Assembly (NCBI RefSeq): GCF_000499845.2
Contig: NC_023753.2
Span: 18,190,087 to 18,254,086 of the forward strand
Reading direction: 5' to 3'
Origin: Phaseolus vulgaris
Taxonomy: Eukaryota; Streptophyta; Magnoliopsida; Fabales; Fabaceae
Length of the DNA: 64,000 bases
This document shows, piece after piece, positions 10,810 through 22,026 of this stretch. The notes beneath the pieces were generated by a model. That model was not told the origin of the DNA and did no database searches. It worked only from the letters and a program-made list of their open reading frames with translations. How positions within the stretch are numbered: the stretch's first letter is position 1; every line of letters starts with the position of its first letter. Made by a program: the position numbers and the translations under genes.

Positions 10810-12372
10810 CTAGTCAGGGGATAACTGTAACTTGTTGAATGTTGGCCAGAACATGACGTCTGCCGAACTTCCTTGATCTACGAGTACTCGGTGCACTCGC
10901 CTTCCCGCAGTGATGAGAGAAATGACCACAGGGTCGTTGTCGTGTGGGACAACGTCCCGTAGATCAGCTTTCCTGAAGATGATGTCCACTTCAGGGTAAT
11001 GACTCTCATTTACCGCATCTACCGCCATTACCGATCGAGCGTATCTTCTTCTCTGTGAAGCTGTGCATCCCCCACCAGAGAAGCCTCCCGCGATCGTCTG
11101 CACTTCCCCATGCATAGGGACTTCATGCTGCTGTTCTTCAATCTGGGATCCTGACGCGCGATCACCCTGCGGCTCACGTAGGTAATCTGCTAGGAAACCA
11201 GACTTCACCAACTCTGCCAGTTGGTGTCCCAGCGCCAAACAGGAATGAAGTGTATGGCCAAAGGCCTGATGAAACTCACACCATTCATTCTTCTTCCTTC
11301 CAAGTACCTTATCTGTCTTCTCTGGTACTCGTAGTCTTGCTGCTACAGCAGGAAGGGCGATGAGATCCGCCAATCCTACCATGAAGTTGTATCTCGGGGG
11401 TGCGTTATTCTCCCTTGCACGCCCCCTGCTCTGGTCTTTGCCTGGTGCATAGGGACGAGGTTTTTCCCGCACCTTCTTCCCCTCCTTGGCCTCATGCACC
11501 CTTGCTTGCTGTGGCTTTCCTTGCCCTCCACGCGGTCTTGGTGGTGCAGCACTTCGTCTCTTCTTAGAGACCTCTGTTTCTGCCACTATGTGCGCCACCG
11601 CACGTCGCCGGATCTCCGCAAAGGTGCTGGGATGGCTCCTGATGAGAGATTCGCTGAAGGGGCCAGGCAGCACTCCCTTCTTAAACACGTGCACCAACAT
11701 ATCTTCATCTTTGCTGGGCAATCTCACCACTTGTGCCCCAAAGCGGTTGAGGTAGTCCTTCAGCGACTCCCCCTGGTATTGGCGCACGTCGAACAGATCG
11801 TAGGACACCACTGCAGGTGCCTTGTTGACGATGTATTGTTCAGTGAAGAGCTTCGAGAACTGAGAGAAAGACGTGATATGTCCTTCTGGCAGGCTCACGA
11901 ACCACTCCATGGCGATTCCGCTGAGCGTACTCATAAACATTTTGCAGTAGACAGCGTCTGAACCCCCAGACAACATCATCTGGGTGTGGAACGCCGTCAG
12001 ATGCGCCTCCGGGTCTTCTACCCCCTTGAACAATGCTTTCACCCCCACCAGGTTGGGAGGCACCATGGTTCCCATGATCTCAGTGGAGAATGGCATGGGG
12101 AACGCTCTTGGAGGTGAGGGCTGCCTAGACACCCTTTCGTCAACCATGTGTTCCCTCTGCGCCTGCAGCGTCCTTCTCAACTCCTCGTTGACGCGATTCA
12201 GCTCGTCGTTCCTGCTTTGCGACGCAGCTAGCTCCGTCTGCATCCTCTCTTGTTCAACCTTTGACGCTGCGGCGTTATCCTGCAGGGTGCGCACCATTTC
12301 CAGGACCTGCGCCATTGTCACAGCTCCTTCGTCAGCGGATGGCGCAGGTGATGGTTGTCTGTTTCTAGGCAT
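10810..12372 (-). CDS. gag: Tat1 gag with protease N-terminus
   Basis: 520 codons beginning MPRNRQPSP. The N-terminal 90 residues are a predicted coiled coil. The capsid-like retrotransposon gag domain follows at about 110-270 (FKGVEDPEAHL, MFMSTLSGIAMEWF, YQGESLKDYLNRF), then a basic Arg/Lys/Pro region. A zinc-binding segment C-x2-H...H-x4-C (CEFHQAFGHTLHSC) is at about 371-384. The last 30 residues hold the protease active-site motif VDQGSSADVMF. The ORF closes at TAG 10810-10812; the same frame continues to the next ORF. Gag packages the RNA into virus-like particles. Confidence 0.9.
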   Translation of the reverse strand: MPRNRQPSPAPSADEGAVTMAQVLEMVRTLQDNAAASKVEQERMQTELAASQSRNDELNRVNEELRRTLQAQREHMVDERVSRQPSPPRAFPMPFSTEIMGTMVPPNLVGVKALFKGVEDPEAHLTAFHTQMMLSGGSDAVYCKMFMSTLSGIAMEWFVSLPEGHITSFSQFSKLFTEQYIVNKAPAVVSYDLFDVRQYQGESLKDYLNRFGAQVVRLPSKDEDMLVHVFKKGVLPGPFSESLIRSHPSTFAEIRRRAVAHIVAETEVSKKRRSAAPPRPRGGQGKPQQARVHEAKEGKKVREKPRPYAPGKDQSRGRARENNAPPRYNFMVGLADLIALPAVAARLRVPEKTDKVLGRKKNEWCEFHQAFGHTLHSCLALGHQLAELVKSGFLADYLREPQGDRASGSQIEEQQHEVPMHGEVQTIAGGFSGGGCTASQRRRYARSVMAVDAVNESHYPEVDIIFRKADLRDVVPHDNDPVVISLITAGRRVHRVLVDQGSSADVMFWPTFNKLQLSPD

Positions 12373-12448
12373 CTTTCTCTATCAACGAAACTGATAAGAC
12401 TCTGGTAAGTCTTTAAAACTATGGTGTATATGGGACAACGATTCACTC

Positions 12449-12470
12449 GTGCCCCACGGTGGGCGTCAAA
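12449..12470 (-). other. Primer binding site of Tat1
   Basis: On the minus strand, TTTGACGCCCACCGTGGGGC directly follows the 5' LTR end ...GGATCA. Tat2 has a close relative after its 5' LTR (TTTGGTGCCCACCGTAGGGC at 40245). The matching tRNA was not identified. Confidence 0.75.
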
Positions 12471-13661
12471 TGATCCTGCCGGCAACTCGAACGTGGAGGA
12501 ATCGCTCCGTAGCACTCTCTGCCCTGTCTACGCGACTGCGTCTTCTGCAGAATCACCCTCAGAACCTTCTCTTGCTTCTCCAAACGTGGCCTGCAAAACA
12601 CACAGACGGCGCCTCTAGCGGCCGTTTGCACTCCGACGATCAAGTTAGTCCACAGAAACACCAAAGACTAGAAAATTAGTAATGTGTGTGAAAAACCCTT
12701 GCTCTCTGTTTTTCGTCTCCCCACTTCTCTCCCTGATTCCTCCTTTATCTCTCTGTCTCTGTTTCTGGGCATAACAGAATTCTGTTATGCTTTTCTGGCA
12801 TGTGTCAGAAACCTGTTACGCTTTTCAGAGAAAGTGTACCTGCAGAATCAGAGAGTGTGGGTGTCTGTGCGTGTCCGCGCGTCTCTGCGCTGGGCTGCGC
12901 CTGTCTGTACCCTTAATGATACGGAGTGCACTTTTGTCTGGACCGCACCCCTCTCAGATGGTGACACGTGGAGGCCTGCAACTCACATCTAACCACACAC
13001 GTGTCATTTACTGGAAGGGCTCTAGCGCTTCTCTTTGTGTGCCTAAGTTACGCCCTCGCGGAGTAGCTTAGGATATTTCTCTTATCTGGGTAAATCGCAT
13101 ACTCTTAGGAGAACGTCGGGTGTGGCTGGTCTAGGCACACTCACCAAACGTTGCTCTCTGCGTAGGCGACTTACCCTTCACGATGCCACGCACGTAATGG
13201 GGTTGAGGGAATCACCAATCACTGACTGGCTTACTAGTTCCCTCAGGCCACTCTCGTGCATGATTCCCTGAGGTGTGCTCATGCGAGATCCATGCGTAAC
13301 GCTCTCGCTGGGAACCTTAGTCCCAGTTTAACTGCGTGTAACACGAGACCCCGATGACAATACACCCGATGACTGATCAGTGTTTATTCGCTTCTCGCGC
13401 CCTGCCTCCAGGCGCGAGTCTGGGAACTGGTCTGCTGGTGGCCACTTGGCTACTGACCACCGATCACCATTCTGGGTGATCTATCCCCCGACCTCTATGC
13501 CGCCTGATCTGTCGGTGGTAACTTGGTTACTGACCACCGATCACCACTCTTGGCGATCGTCCCCCTGACCTCTCTGCCACCTGGTCCACATGTCACCCTG
13601 CGAGTGGTCCACGTGGTTCTCTGTTGCTGACGTCATCGACTACCGATGACCGATCGGATCA
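12471..13661 (-). repeat. Tat1 5' LTR (minus-strand element)
   Basis: 1191 bp, same ends as 1886-3076. It is the 5' LTR because the primer site and gag lie on its left in minus-strand order. It should hold the promoter for gag-pol. The stretch 12920-13020 has CACGTG-type elements, but no TATA box could be placed with confidence. Confidence 0.92.
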
Positions 13662-14348
13662 ACTATTGATAGACAAATGATAGATGCGGCTAGTGGAGGA
13701 GCACTAGTTGACAAGACGTCAGTCGCTGCAAAACACTTGATTGAGATCATGGCTTCTAACAATCAACAATTCCACATACGTAGCAACTCTGCGACACCTG
13801 TTCGTGGAGTTCATGAGATGACAACCAATTATGCAGCTGATCATGCTCAGATGAAGGCAAAATTAGACGATCTCACATCCATGATGAAGCATCTAACTAT
13901 GCCTCAGATGGTTACAAGGGTATGTGGAATTTTCACTGCTAACCGTGCCACCACTGATGCTTGCCCCACTCTTCAAGAAGTTGAAGGAGGAAACAATGTT
14001 GAATGTCCTCAAGCCTATGCTGCAAACATCTTTAATGGTGGTAGACAGTCTAACCCACCTCAACAACCATTTAACCATGATTTTTCCACCAATAAGTATA
14101 ATCCGGGTTGGAGGAATCATTCGAATCTTAGATGGGGTAACTCACAGCAACAACAACCATCCCCACCACCGGCTGTTGTATCAGAAAAAGGTGGATCTTC
14201 TCTGGAGGATGTAATAAAGCACATGGCTAAAGTTAATACACAATTCCAACAGAGAACAAGTGAAACAGTACAAAGAATAGATGAAAGAATACAAAGAACA
14301 GAGGTAAGCATTCATAACTTCGAAAATCAGATTGGTCAGTTCGTATGA
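13662..14348 (+). pseudogene. gag: Athila gag, C-terminal part (resumes after the Tat1 insertion)
   Basis: Continues the gag broken at 1885 (IDAASGGALVDKT...). The zinc knuckle is degraded: CGIFTANRATTDAC against CGICTANHATDAC in the second copy at about 22875-22920. An asparagine/glutamine-rich stretch and a coiled-coil C-terminus (VQRIDERIQRTEVSI) follow. The frame is lost at 14343, where the expected coding continues in another frame. 13662-13666 is the right target duplication of Tat1. Confidence 0.88.
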
Positions 14349-15921
14349 ATGAGATGAATTCCAAGGGTCTGATAAGCTTCCCTCCCAGACGACCATCAAT
14401 CCACATAATGTTAGTTCCATTACTCTGAGAAGTGGTACTCAGTTGCAAGCACGTGTGCCAAAACCCACCAAAGTAGACGATCAGCTGAGATCGTCTAACA
14501 CCTCCAACATTACTACTCCTTTAGCGAATGATGATCAAAGAAGGGTCCACACAAGGAATAATGACATGGATGCTCCTCCTAGACCATCTCATGAAGATGA
14601 TGTACAAGGAGAAACTTTTAGTCTTGACAAAACATCTATTCCTCTTCCTTTTCCATAAAGAGTTGTTCCGACGAGCAGAAAAATGGAAGAGGTTGACAAG
14701 GAGATTCTCGATACATTCAGAAAGGTTAAGGTGAACATTCCTTTATTATACGCTATTAAACAGATTCCTAGATATGCCAAATTTTTGAAAGATCTGTGCA
14801 CACATAAAAGGTGTCTTAAAGGGAACGAAAAGGTAAACATGGGAAGGAATGTTTCTGCTCTCATTGAAAAGGTAAACATGGGAAGGAATGTTTCTGCACA
14901 CATAATAGGCAGTAACAAATTTGAAAACGCGATGCTTGACTTGGGAGCATCTATAAATGTTATGCCTTTATCTGTGTCTACTTCTTTGTCTCTTGGTCCT
15001 CTTAAACCCACAGGTGTAGTCATTCAACTCGCTAATAGTAGCACAGTTCAACCTGCAGGACTTATTGAAGATGTCTTTATTCAAGTAAATAAACTTGTTT
15101 TTCCTGCAGATTTCTACATTTTGGACATGGGTGGAGAGGATTCACATTCTGGTGCAACAACCATCATCTTGGGCAGACCTTTCTTGAAGACAACCCGCAC
15201 CAAGATTGATGTTCATGCAGGCACACTGACTATGGAGTGTGGAGACAGTCTAGTCCAGTTCAATATCCTAGACGCTATGAAACACCCAGTTGAAGATCAC
15301 TTTGGGTATCACCTTGACATTTTGGATGATATTATGGATGATATTGTGTTGGATTTTTTAGAGGACTATGATCTTTCTGATTTAATTGATTGGACAAACT
15401 CTGATATAGATGAGTTTATATCATCTGATGGTCTAAATTGTTCTAACCTTTGTGATGCAGGTTTTGCAACTAAAGCAAATGTTGTTGATACACACTTGAC
15501 AACATTAAACGATTCTAACCCCGATAAATTGCAGGTTGCTGAAGTTTCTCTAAGTAATAGACCATTACCATCCATCATCCAATCGCCCTCACTTGAACTG
15601 AAGCCACTTCCAGATCATCTTAAGTATGCCTATTTGGAAAAAAAGGAGCAACTTCCAGTGATTATCTCCACTGCTCTATCCGATGAACAAGAGCAGAAAC
15701 TGTTACAGGTGATTAGAGAGCACAAGAAAGCCATTGGCTGGACGCTAGCAGATATTCCAGGTATCAGCCCTGCTATTTGCATGCATAGAATTCTACTAGA
15801 AGAAGGGACAAAACTTGTGAGACAGCCTCAACGTCGGCTTAATCCCCAGATTCTTGATGTGGTGAAGAAAGTGGTCACCAAGCAGGTATCATATACCCTA
15901 TCTCTGACAACACTTTGGTGA
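14349..15921 (+). pseudogene. Athila pol: linker and aspartic protease region
   Basis: Coding continues in a shifted frame from 14343; a TAA at 14656-14658 is the only stop before the protease. The protease is seen at AMLDLGASINVMPLSV (about 14930-14980) with DLGA in place of the usual DSGA, and at TIILGRPFLKT. A 39-bp tandem duplication encodes EKVNMGRNVSA twice (about 14827-14900). The N-terminal part of RT (QRRLNPQILDVVKK) is reached before a small deletion near 15885 shifts the frame into the next ORF. Confidence 0.85.
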
Positions 15922-16805
15922 GTCCGATTCAAGTTATTCCTAAGAAATCTGGGATAACAGTGATAAAGAATGAGCGTAATGAACTTATTCCCACTAGAGT
16001 GCAGAATAGTTGGAGAGTCTGTATTGATTATAGATGCTTGAATCAAGCCACACGAAAGGACCACTTTCCCCCTCCTTTCATCGATCAAATGCTTGAACGC
16101 TTAGCAGGTAAGACACACTACTGTTTCTTGGATGGTTTTTTTGGCTATTTCCATAATTGTATTGCACCAGAAGATCAACACAAGACTACCTTTACTTGCC
16201 CCTTTGGAACCTTTGCTTATAGAAGGATGCCCTTCGATTTGTGCAATGCCCCTGGAACCTTCCAGCGTTGTATGATGAGCATATTTTCTAATTTGATTGA
16301 ACATTGCATTGAAGTTTTTATGGATGATTTTAGCATTTATGGTTCTTCTTTTAATGATTGTTTGACTAACCTTAGTAAGGTACTTGATAGGTGCACAGAA
16401 AATAATATTGTTTTAAGCTATGAAAAATGTCATTTTATGGTGTCACAAGGCATAGTCCTAGGCCATATAATTTATGAAAACGCCATTCAGGTAGACCCTG
16501 CTAAATTGAATGTTATTTCACAGTTACTTTACCCCTCTTCTGTTAGAGAGGTTAGATCTTTTCTTGGACATGCAGGGTTCTATAGGCGGTTCATCAAGAA
16601 TTTCAGCACGATATCACTACCTTTATCTAACTTGTTGCAGAAGGAAGTATCGTTTGATTTTGGAGAAGGATGCAAAGAGGCATTTGATTCCTTTAAAGCA
16701 ACACTTGTGACACCGCTAATTATAAAACCCCCTGATTGGACACTCCCTTTTGAAATCATGTTTGATGCCTCAAATTATGCACTTGGAGCCCTTCTAGCAC
16801 AATGA
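15915..16805 (+). pseudogene. Athila reverse transcriptase
   Basis: RT with IPKKSGITVIKNERNELIPT, WRVCIDYRCLNQATRKDHFP, FLDGFFGY and the catalytic FMDDFSIY, through the connection region to LGALLAQ. It ends at a TGA (16803-16805), one base from a CGA arginine codon in an otherwise continuous frame that enters RNase H. Catalytic aspartates are intact, but the FLDGFSGYNQI motif is changed to FGYFHNC. Frames before and after are broken, so no full protein is made. Confidence 0.88.
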
Positions 16806-17342
16806 GTAGATGGTCTGTCACATGTGATCTACTATGCCTCTAAAACGTTAGACGATGCTCAATCTAACTACACCACCACGGAAAAGGAAGTGTTGGTCAT
16901 TGTGTTTTCCTTGGATAAGTTCAGATCATATCTCCTGGGATCCAAGGTGGTTGTTTTTACTGATCATGCTGCCTTGAAATACCTACTAAAGAAGACTGAC
17001 TCAAAATCAAGGTTGATTAGGTGGATGTTGCTGCTCCAAGAATTTGATTTGGAGATTAAGGATAGGAATGGGGCATGTAACCGTGTGGCAGATCACCTTA
17101 GTCGTATTGAGAAGGAACAAGATGCAGTGCCCATCCATGATGATTTCTCATATGAACATCTTCTTCTCATAACAAAATCAGTAAACAGTTCAACCAGAGC
17201 GTTTAGTGCATATACTAGGTTATCTAGCACATCTGAACTCATACATTGGTACGTTGGCATAGTGAACTACCTTGCTACTTCATTTTTTTCACCATTGGCA
17301 ACCAAGGCACAAAGAGACAAACTCAAGAGTGAGTCCAAGTAA
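16806..17342 (+). pseudogene. Athila RNase H and start of integrase region
   Basis: Same frame as the RT after one TGA. RNase H is recognised from [42 protein letters not shown] and [13 protein letters not shown]. It ends at a TAA after KSESK, within the linker that leads to the integrase zinc finger. Confidence 0.85.
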
Positions 17343-18549
17343 TATGATTGGGATGATCCTTACTTTTGGCGTTTTTGTAGTGATTAAATCATACGTAGAT
17401 GTATTCCTGACCATGAGATCCCATCTGTGCTGAATTTTTGTCATGCCTCACCGTTTGGAGGACACTTAACTGCACAACGTACTGCAAAAAAAGTATTGGA
17501 CTGTGGTTTTTTTTGGCCAACCATTTTTAAAGACGCATGAACCGTCTCATCGATGTGTGAGAGATGTCAAAGAGCAAGCGCTGCTATCTCCAAAAGACAA
17601 CAGATGCCCCCAACAACCCATGCTCTTTCGTGAAGTCTTTGATGTGTGGGGTATTGATTTCATGGGTCCCTTTCCTGTCTCTTTTGGATTCACTTATATC
17701 TTACTTGTTGTGGACTATGTCTCCAAATGGGTGGAGGCAATAGCCACAAGAACTAATGATTCTCATGTTGTTGCAGCTTTTATTCGCTCTAACCTCTTTT
17801 CTAGATTTGGGATTCCTAAAGCTAACATCCGTGACCAAGGCACACATTTTTGTAATAGGTTACTAGATAGTCTATTTAGGAAATATGGGGTGATCCATAG
17901 AGCATCCACACCATATCATCCACAAACAAATGGCCAAGTTGAGGCCTCCAACAGAGAAATAAAGCACATTCTGGAGAAGATGGTTAACCCAACTAGGAAA
18001 GATTGGAGTAAACGTCTTGACGATGCCCTTTGGGCCTATCGTACAGCCTATAAAGCACCTATTGGGATGTCTCCCTTTAGGGTTGTCTTTGGAAAAGCTT
18101 TTCATCTACCTGTGGAAATCGAGCACAAAGCTTATTGGGCAATAAAGGCATGCAACATGGATTATGACAAGGCAGGAGAGGAGCGAAAACTCCAGCTGCA
18201 AGAGCTGGATGAGATCCATTTGGAGGCATATGAGGACTCAAAATTTTACAAGGAGAGGACCAAGCGTCTCCATGACCACTTCATCACTGGCAAGGAGTTT
18301 GTTACAGGCCAACGTGTGTTAATGTTCAACTCTAGATTAAATCTTATGCCTGGAAAGTTGCGCTCAAGATGGATTGGTCCATTTTTGGTCACCCATGTTC
18401 ATCCTCATGGTGTTGTAGAATTGCAAAGTCTAACGTCTACAAAGACATTTAAGGTGAATGGACATCATCTAAAGCTCTTTCATGAGATTCCTCAAGAAGA
18501 GACAGTGGAAGAGATTACCTTGCAAGTCCCCAATTACCTTCAAGCTTGA
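17343..18549 (+). pseudogene. Athila integrase
   Basis: The HHCC zinc module is recognisable at about 17440-17575 ([14 protein letters not shown] ... MCERCQRA) but crosses a TGA and a frameshift. From about 17610 one frame is open to 18549: the catalytic core has [19 protein letters not shown] and [13 protein letters not shown] (the D, D and E of the triad), then [16 protein letters not shown] and the C-terminal [18 protein letters not shown]. It would insert the cDNA if whole. Confidence 0.88.
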
Positions 18550-19912
18550 ATGGGGAGTATTCATTTTCTTACTTTTATTGTACACATCTATTAACTGTTT
18601 TTACATTGAGGAAAATGTTTGATTTAAGTGTGGGGGAGGAGAATTATAGTTTAGGATTTTTTTTTGTCTCTTGTTTTTGTTTGCTTTGTTTGAGTTTCAT
18701 TTTCTGTTTAAATAAAATACATTAGCATTTTAGGATCGTTTAATGACTGGTATGTTTCATAATTCTTGCAAATCTTGGTTTCTTGATATTTGTTGTTTGG
18801 ATTTTCTTAAAAATTGATAAATAAGTTGGTTATGAGAATTTTTGGGTTGAATCTTTTGATAGGCTGTCCATGGTGAGTTTTTGAGTCGTAATTGATATAT
18901 TACTTAATACTCTTTATAGTGTGTTTTCACTCATGTTTACTTATACTCTAGAACTTATCTTGATTCTTTTTTTTACAACCGTGATTTATGTGCATGAACT
19001 GAAATGATAGAGGCATTCTTTATTTAAATTAACCCACTAGCCATATTAGTCTACCTTCATGATAATTCATTTGTTAGCCCCTTGAGCCTATAGCCTTTTT
19101 TTTTTCTTATTTTTAACCCTCATTACAAGCCCTAAAAAAAAACAAACAAACATGTTTGTCCCTACCTTAGAAGATATATGAGCTTTGAAATTATTTGGGA
19201 ATAAGATCTTGAATAAGTGTGGGGGTGTATCTCATTATCATAGTTTACCTCTTCAAATAAAATAAAATAAAATAAAAAGAAAAAAAGAAAAGAAAAAAGA
19301 AAAGGGAGTATAACCAAAAAAAGAAAAAGCAAATAAAGAAAAGTAGATCCTCTAAATACACTAGATTGGTTGTCTACTATATCTTGGAATAAAAGAAGAG
19401 TTGAATTGTCATGATACTTACATTTGTTTGTAGACCTATCCTCCATAGCTCATTTGTTTTTCTATGGTTTTTAAGCTTCTTTTCCCCATTTTACCTACCT
19501 TTACCTTAGCCTCATTACAACCCTTATGAAGTCCTTTTGATCTTTGATTGCACTTTTTTTCGATTGTTGTGAATATTAGCGTCTTGCTAAGTATATGGTA
19601 GTGTTTGTATGCATGAGTGCTGAGTGTAAATACAAACCCTAAACACTTGAGAGTTGGAGAGTGTCCAGTGAAGTTCTATCATTTCTATTCAACCTTTGAT
19701 TTCAATTACTTGCTTGTGTATTAAAATATAAGAATTTTCATTCACATTTTTCTAGATTCCTTGATTTCTTGAAATTACATCGAATTTGTCATTATGCGTT
19801 CTTAGAATTTGCTATTTGCGCTATTTTTTATTTTATTTTTAATTATTTCAATTCTTTTCTAGTCCTTCGAGTGTTTTGCCTAGGAGTGCAAAAGGATAAG
19901 TGTGGGGGTATT
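18550..19912 (+). other. Athila 3' untranslated region with three polypurine-tract-like copies
   Basis: No ORF of note. Athila elements often carry an env-like ORF here; none remains. AAGTGTGGGGG-type tracts occur at about 18627-18640, 19216-19226 and 19897-19908; the last directly precedes the LTR (19913) and is the functional candidate. A purine-rich A/G tract covers 19255-19330. Confidence 0.75.
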
Positions 19913-21314
19913 TGATGAGCATATATTTATTCACATTTAATCACTTTAGTCATAGATTACTGGACTATAACAATAAATAAATTCATTGTTTTAATCCAGA
20001 TTCATATAATTGAGTTTATTTGGTCCTTTATTATTATTTCTGTTAATTTTTGTATTTTTAACCTAAGTTGCTTCTTTTGGATCAAAATAGGAAACAAAAT
20101 CTGATATAAAGAATTAGAGAATTAAATCTGGAAATATCTGAGAAAAGGAATTGAATGCAAATTTCTGCCAGGATATTCTCTACAACTTCTACAATTAAAA
20201 TTCCTTTGCAAAATCCTCCAAAAATAGAGAAAATATATTTTGAAGATATTATTTGAGAAAATCTTTTGCAATATCTCTCACATAAATGTTGGAATCAATT
20301 ACAATCAATGCATAAATCTGAATAAAATTGGAAACAATATTTATGGGAGAAAAGCAAGAATAAAATCGGAGACTATTTGGGAATGAAGATATATGTTTAA
20401 TAATTCGAAATAGGAAAGGAAACATCTGATAATTGTAAAACAATACCATAAGGAAATTTTAATATGATTTTGTGCAAGGAAAAGAAGATTATAAAAGAGA
20501 CTTCAAGAGAAGGAAGAAGGGGGCTTTTTGGATCGCATTTTAGAGGAGCAAACACATTCTAGACCTAGTTTTCTTTTCTTCTTTATAATACTTTTGTTTT
20601 TCCTCCGCATGGAAGGCTATACCATTTTGTTTGATTCCCTTGTAATTCCCCATTGAATTCTGAGGGTTTGGTTCATAAAAGTTTCATTTTTTTAAATTCT
20701 CTATAGCAATTGTTTTAATAGTCTAATCTCCTGGAAAACTGGTTTTTGTGAGAGGTTGTACTTGAACGCATGATTGAGAGTCTTCCTTATCTTAAACTTT
20801 GGTTTCTTAGTTAGTTTGCATTCTTCTAATTAATTTCTTGGGCGCTTGATTCAAGAGAGAGGAGATAAGCATTCCCATGGAGTATACACATGGAACAAAG
20901 TGGGTATTGATTAAACTAGTAGACGCATGCTTTACTGGTGAGTTTCAGTTGAATTAGATTGGCGCATGTTCAATCTATTTTAGCTTTGTTTAAGGATTAA
21001 GAAAGGAATAATCTTTAGAGAACCTGTGAGGAATTCAATCGTGAAATAACTTGGGAGTCAACTTGCATTCTTTACTGTTTTAAATCATCATCTATATTTT
21101 CCTGCTTAACAATCACAATTCCCTTTTATTATTATTGTTATTGTTAATCCTTATTGCTTGCAAATAAGTTTTGAATTTTGTTCACTGAACTCACTATTGG
21201 ATTCTTTGGGAGACGACTTAGGGTCATCTGACCACTTTTATACTATCATCTTTCTAGCATTGAACAAGTCTACGCTGGAATTATATTAATTTGATAGCAA
21301 AACGACTGCTATCA
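19913..21314 (+). repeat. Athila LTR shared by two internal regions
   Basis: 1402 bp, TGATGAGCATA...CTGCTATCA. It is preceded by a polypurine tract and followed by a primer site, so it is at once the 3' LTR of the left Athila copy and the 5' LTR of the right one. A TATA-like ATTATAAAAGAG near 20488 could be its promoter. Confidence 0.88.
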
Positions 21315-21318
21315 AATT

Positions 21319-21336
21319 TGGCGTCATTGCTGGGGA
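21319..21336 (+). other. Primer binding site of the right Athila copy
   Basis: TGGCGTCATTGCTGGGGA, close to TGGCGCCGTTGCCGGGGA, the complement of plant tRNA-Asp 3' end used by Athila elements. The differences are C-to-T type, consistent with decay of methylated cytosines. Confidence 0.8.
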
Positions 21337-22026
21337 ATCCAATTTGATTTTGGTTATCAGGTTTTTTTTCTTTATCTGCAATTTATTCATTTATTTATTT
21401 TTACTTTTTTTTATTTTTTTCTTCCTAATTTAATTTTTTTTTTTACATATTTAAATTTTTGTTTTCTTCTTTTTAGTGTATATTCATTTAGTATAAGCTA
21501 AAAAGAACTAAAAAGATATCTAATGTTCAAGATTTTTTCTTGTTGTTATTTAATTTTATAAAAAAAAACAAAAAAATATAATAGTCAAGATTTTTTTTCT
21601 TCTTCTTGTTTTTATTTTATTTCGTGTATTTCTTATCTTTATTTATTTTTTATTTCATTTTATTTTATATCTTATATGTTTTAAAGTTATTTTTTATTTT
21701 GTTTTTTCATTCTTCATTTATTATTATTTTTATTTATTTTCTATATTTTATTTATTTCTTTATTTATTTTTGCATAATTTCTTTTTTCTCTAACTCTTTT
21801 TTTAAAATCATTAAGTATAGCATTTTTTATATAGGATTGCATTTAGGGTAGATACTTCAGTTGCTACTCTTTGATTTTTTTAATTTTTTTAAAGCAATCG
21901 GGGAAGACTTGGTTTTTAAGTTTGTCCATTTGTGACTCACCTCTCTTTCCTGGGAGTTGACTTGGGTTGTTTCTTAAAAAAAAAAGATTTTGCTCTGAAG
22001 GGTCTAATAGGAACTTCAATTAATAC
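21337..22026 (+). other. Athila leader, T-rich
   Basis: Between primer site and gag. About 21360-21850 is almost pure T/A with long T runs; the ORFs there are composition artefacts. GGGAAGACTTGG near 21900 and the ATG at 22027 mark the end. Confidence 0.7.

Larger units (their letters stand above)
1886..13661 (-). mobile_element. Complete Tat-lineage Ty3/gypsy retrotransposon (Tat1)
   Basis: Two 1191-bp LTRs (1886-3076 and 12471-13661) flank about 9.4 kb. Order on the minus strand is 5' LTR, primer site, gag, protease, RT, RNase H, second RNase H, integrase, a non-coding spacer, an antisense gene, polypurine tract, 3' LTR. The dual RNase H and the antisense ORF next to the 3' LTR are marks of the Tat lineage. 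Flanks are GCTAT (1881-1885) and ACTAT (13662-13666), a target duplication with one mismatch, within an Athila gag. By eye the LTRs differ at about nine substitutions and two 1-base indels, so the insertion is young compared with its neighbours. Confidence 0.92.

Noticed and set aside
18550..19912. Env-like ORF expected for Athila
   Set aside because: No open frame with a signal or membrane segment; only an A/T-rich region.
21606..21851. 81-codon Phe/Tyr/Ile-rich ORF resembling a membrane protein
   Set aside because: Pure T/A low-complexity leader DNA; apparent hydrophobicity is composition.
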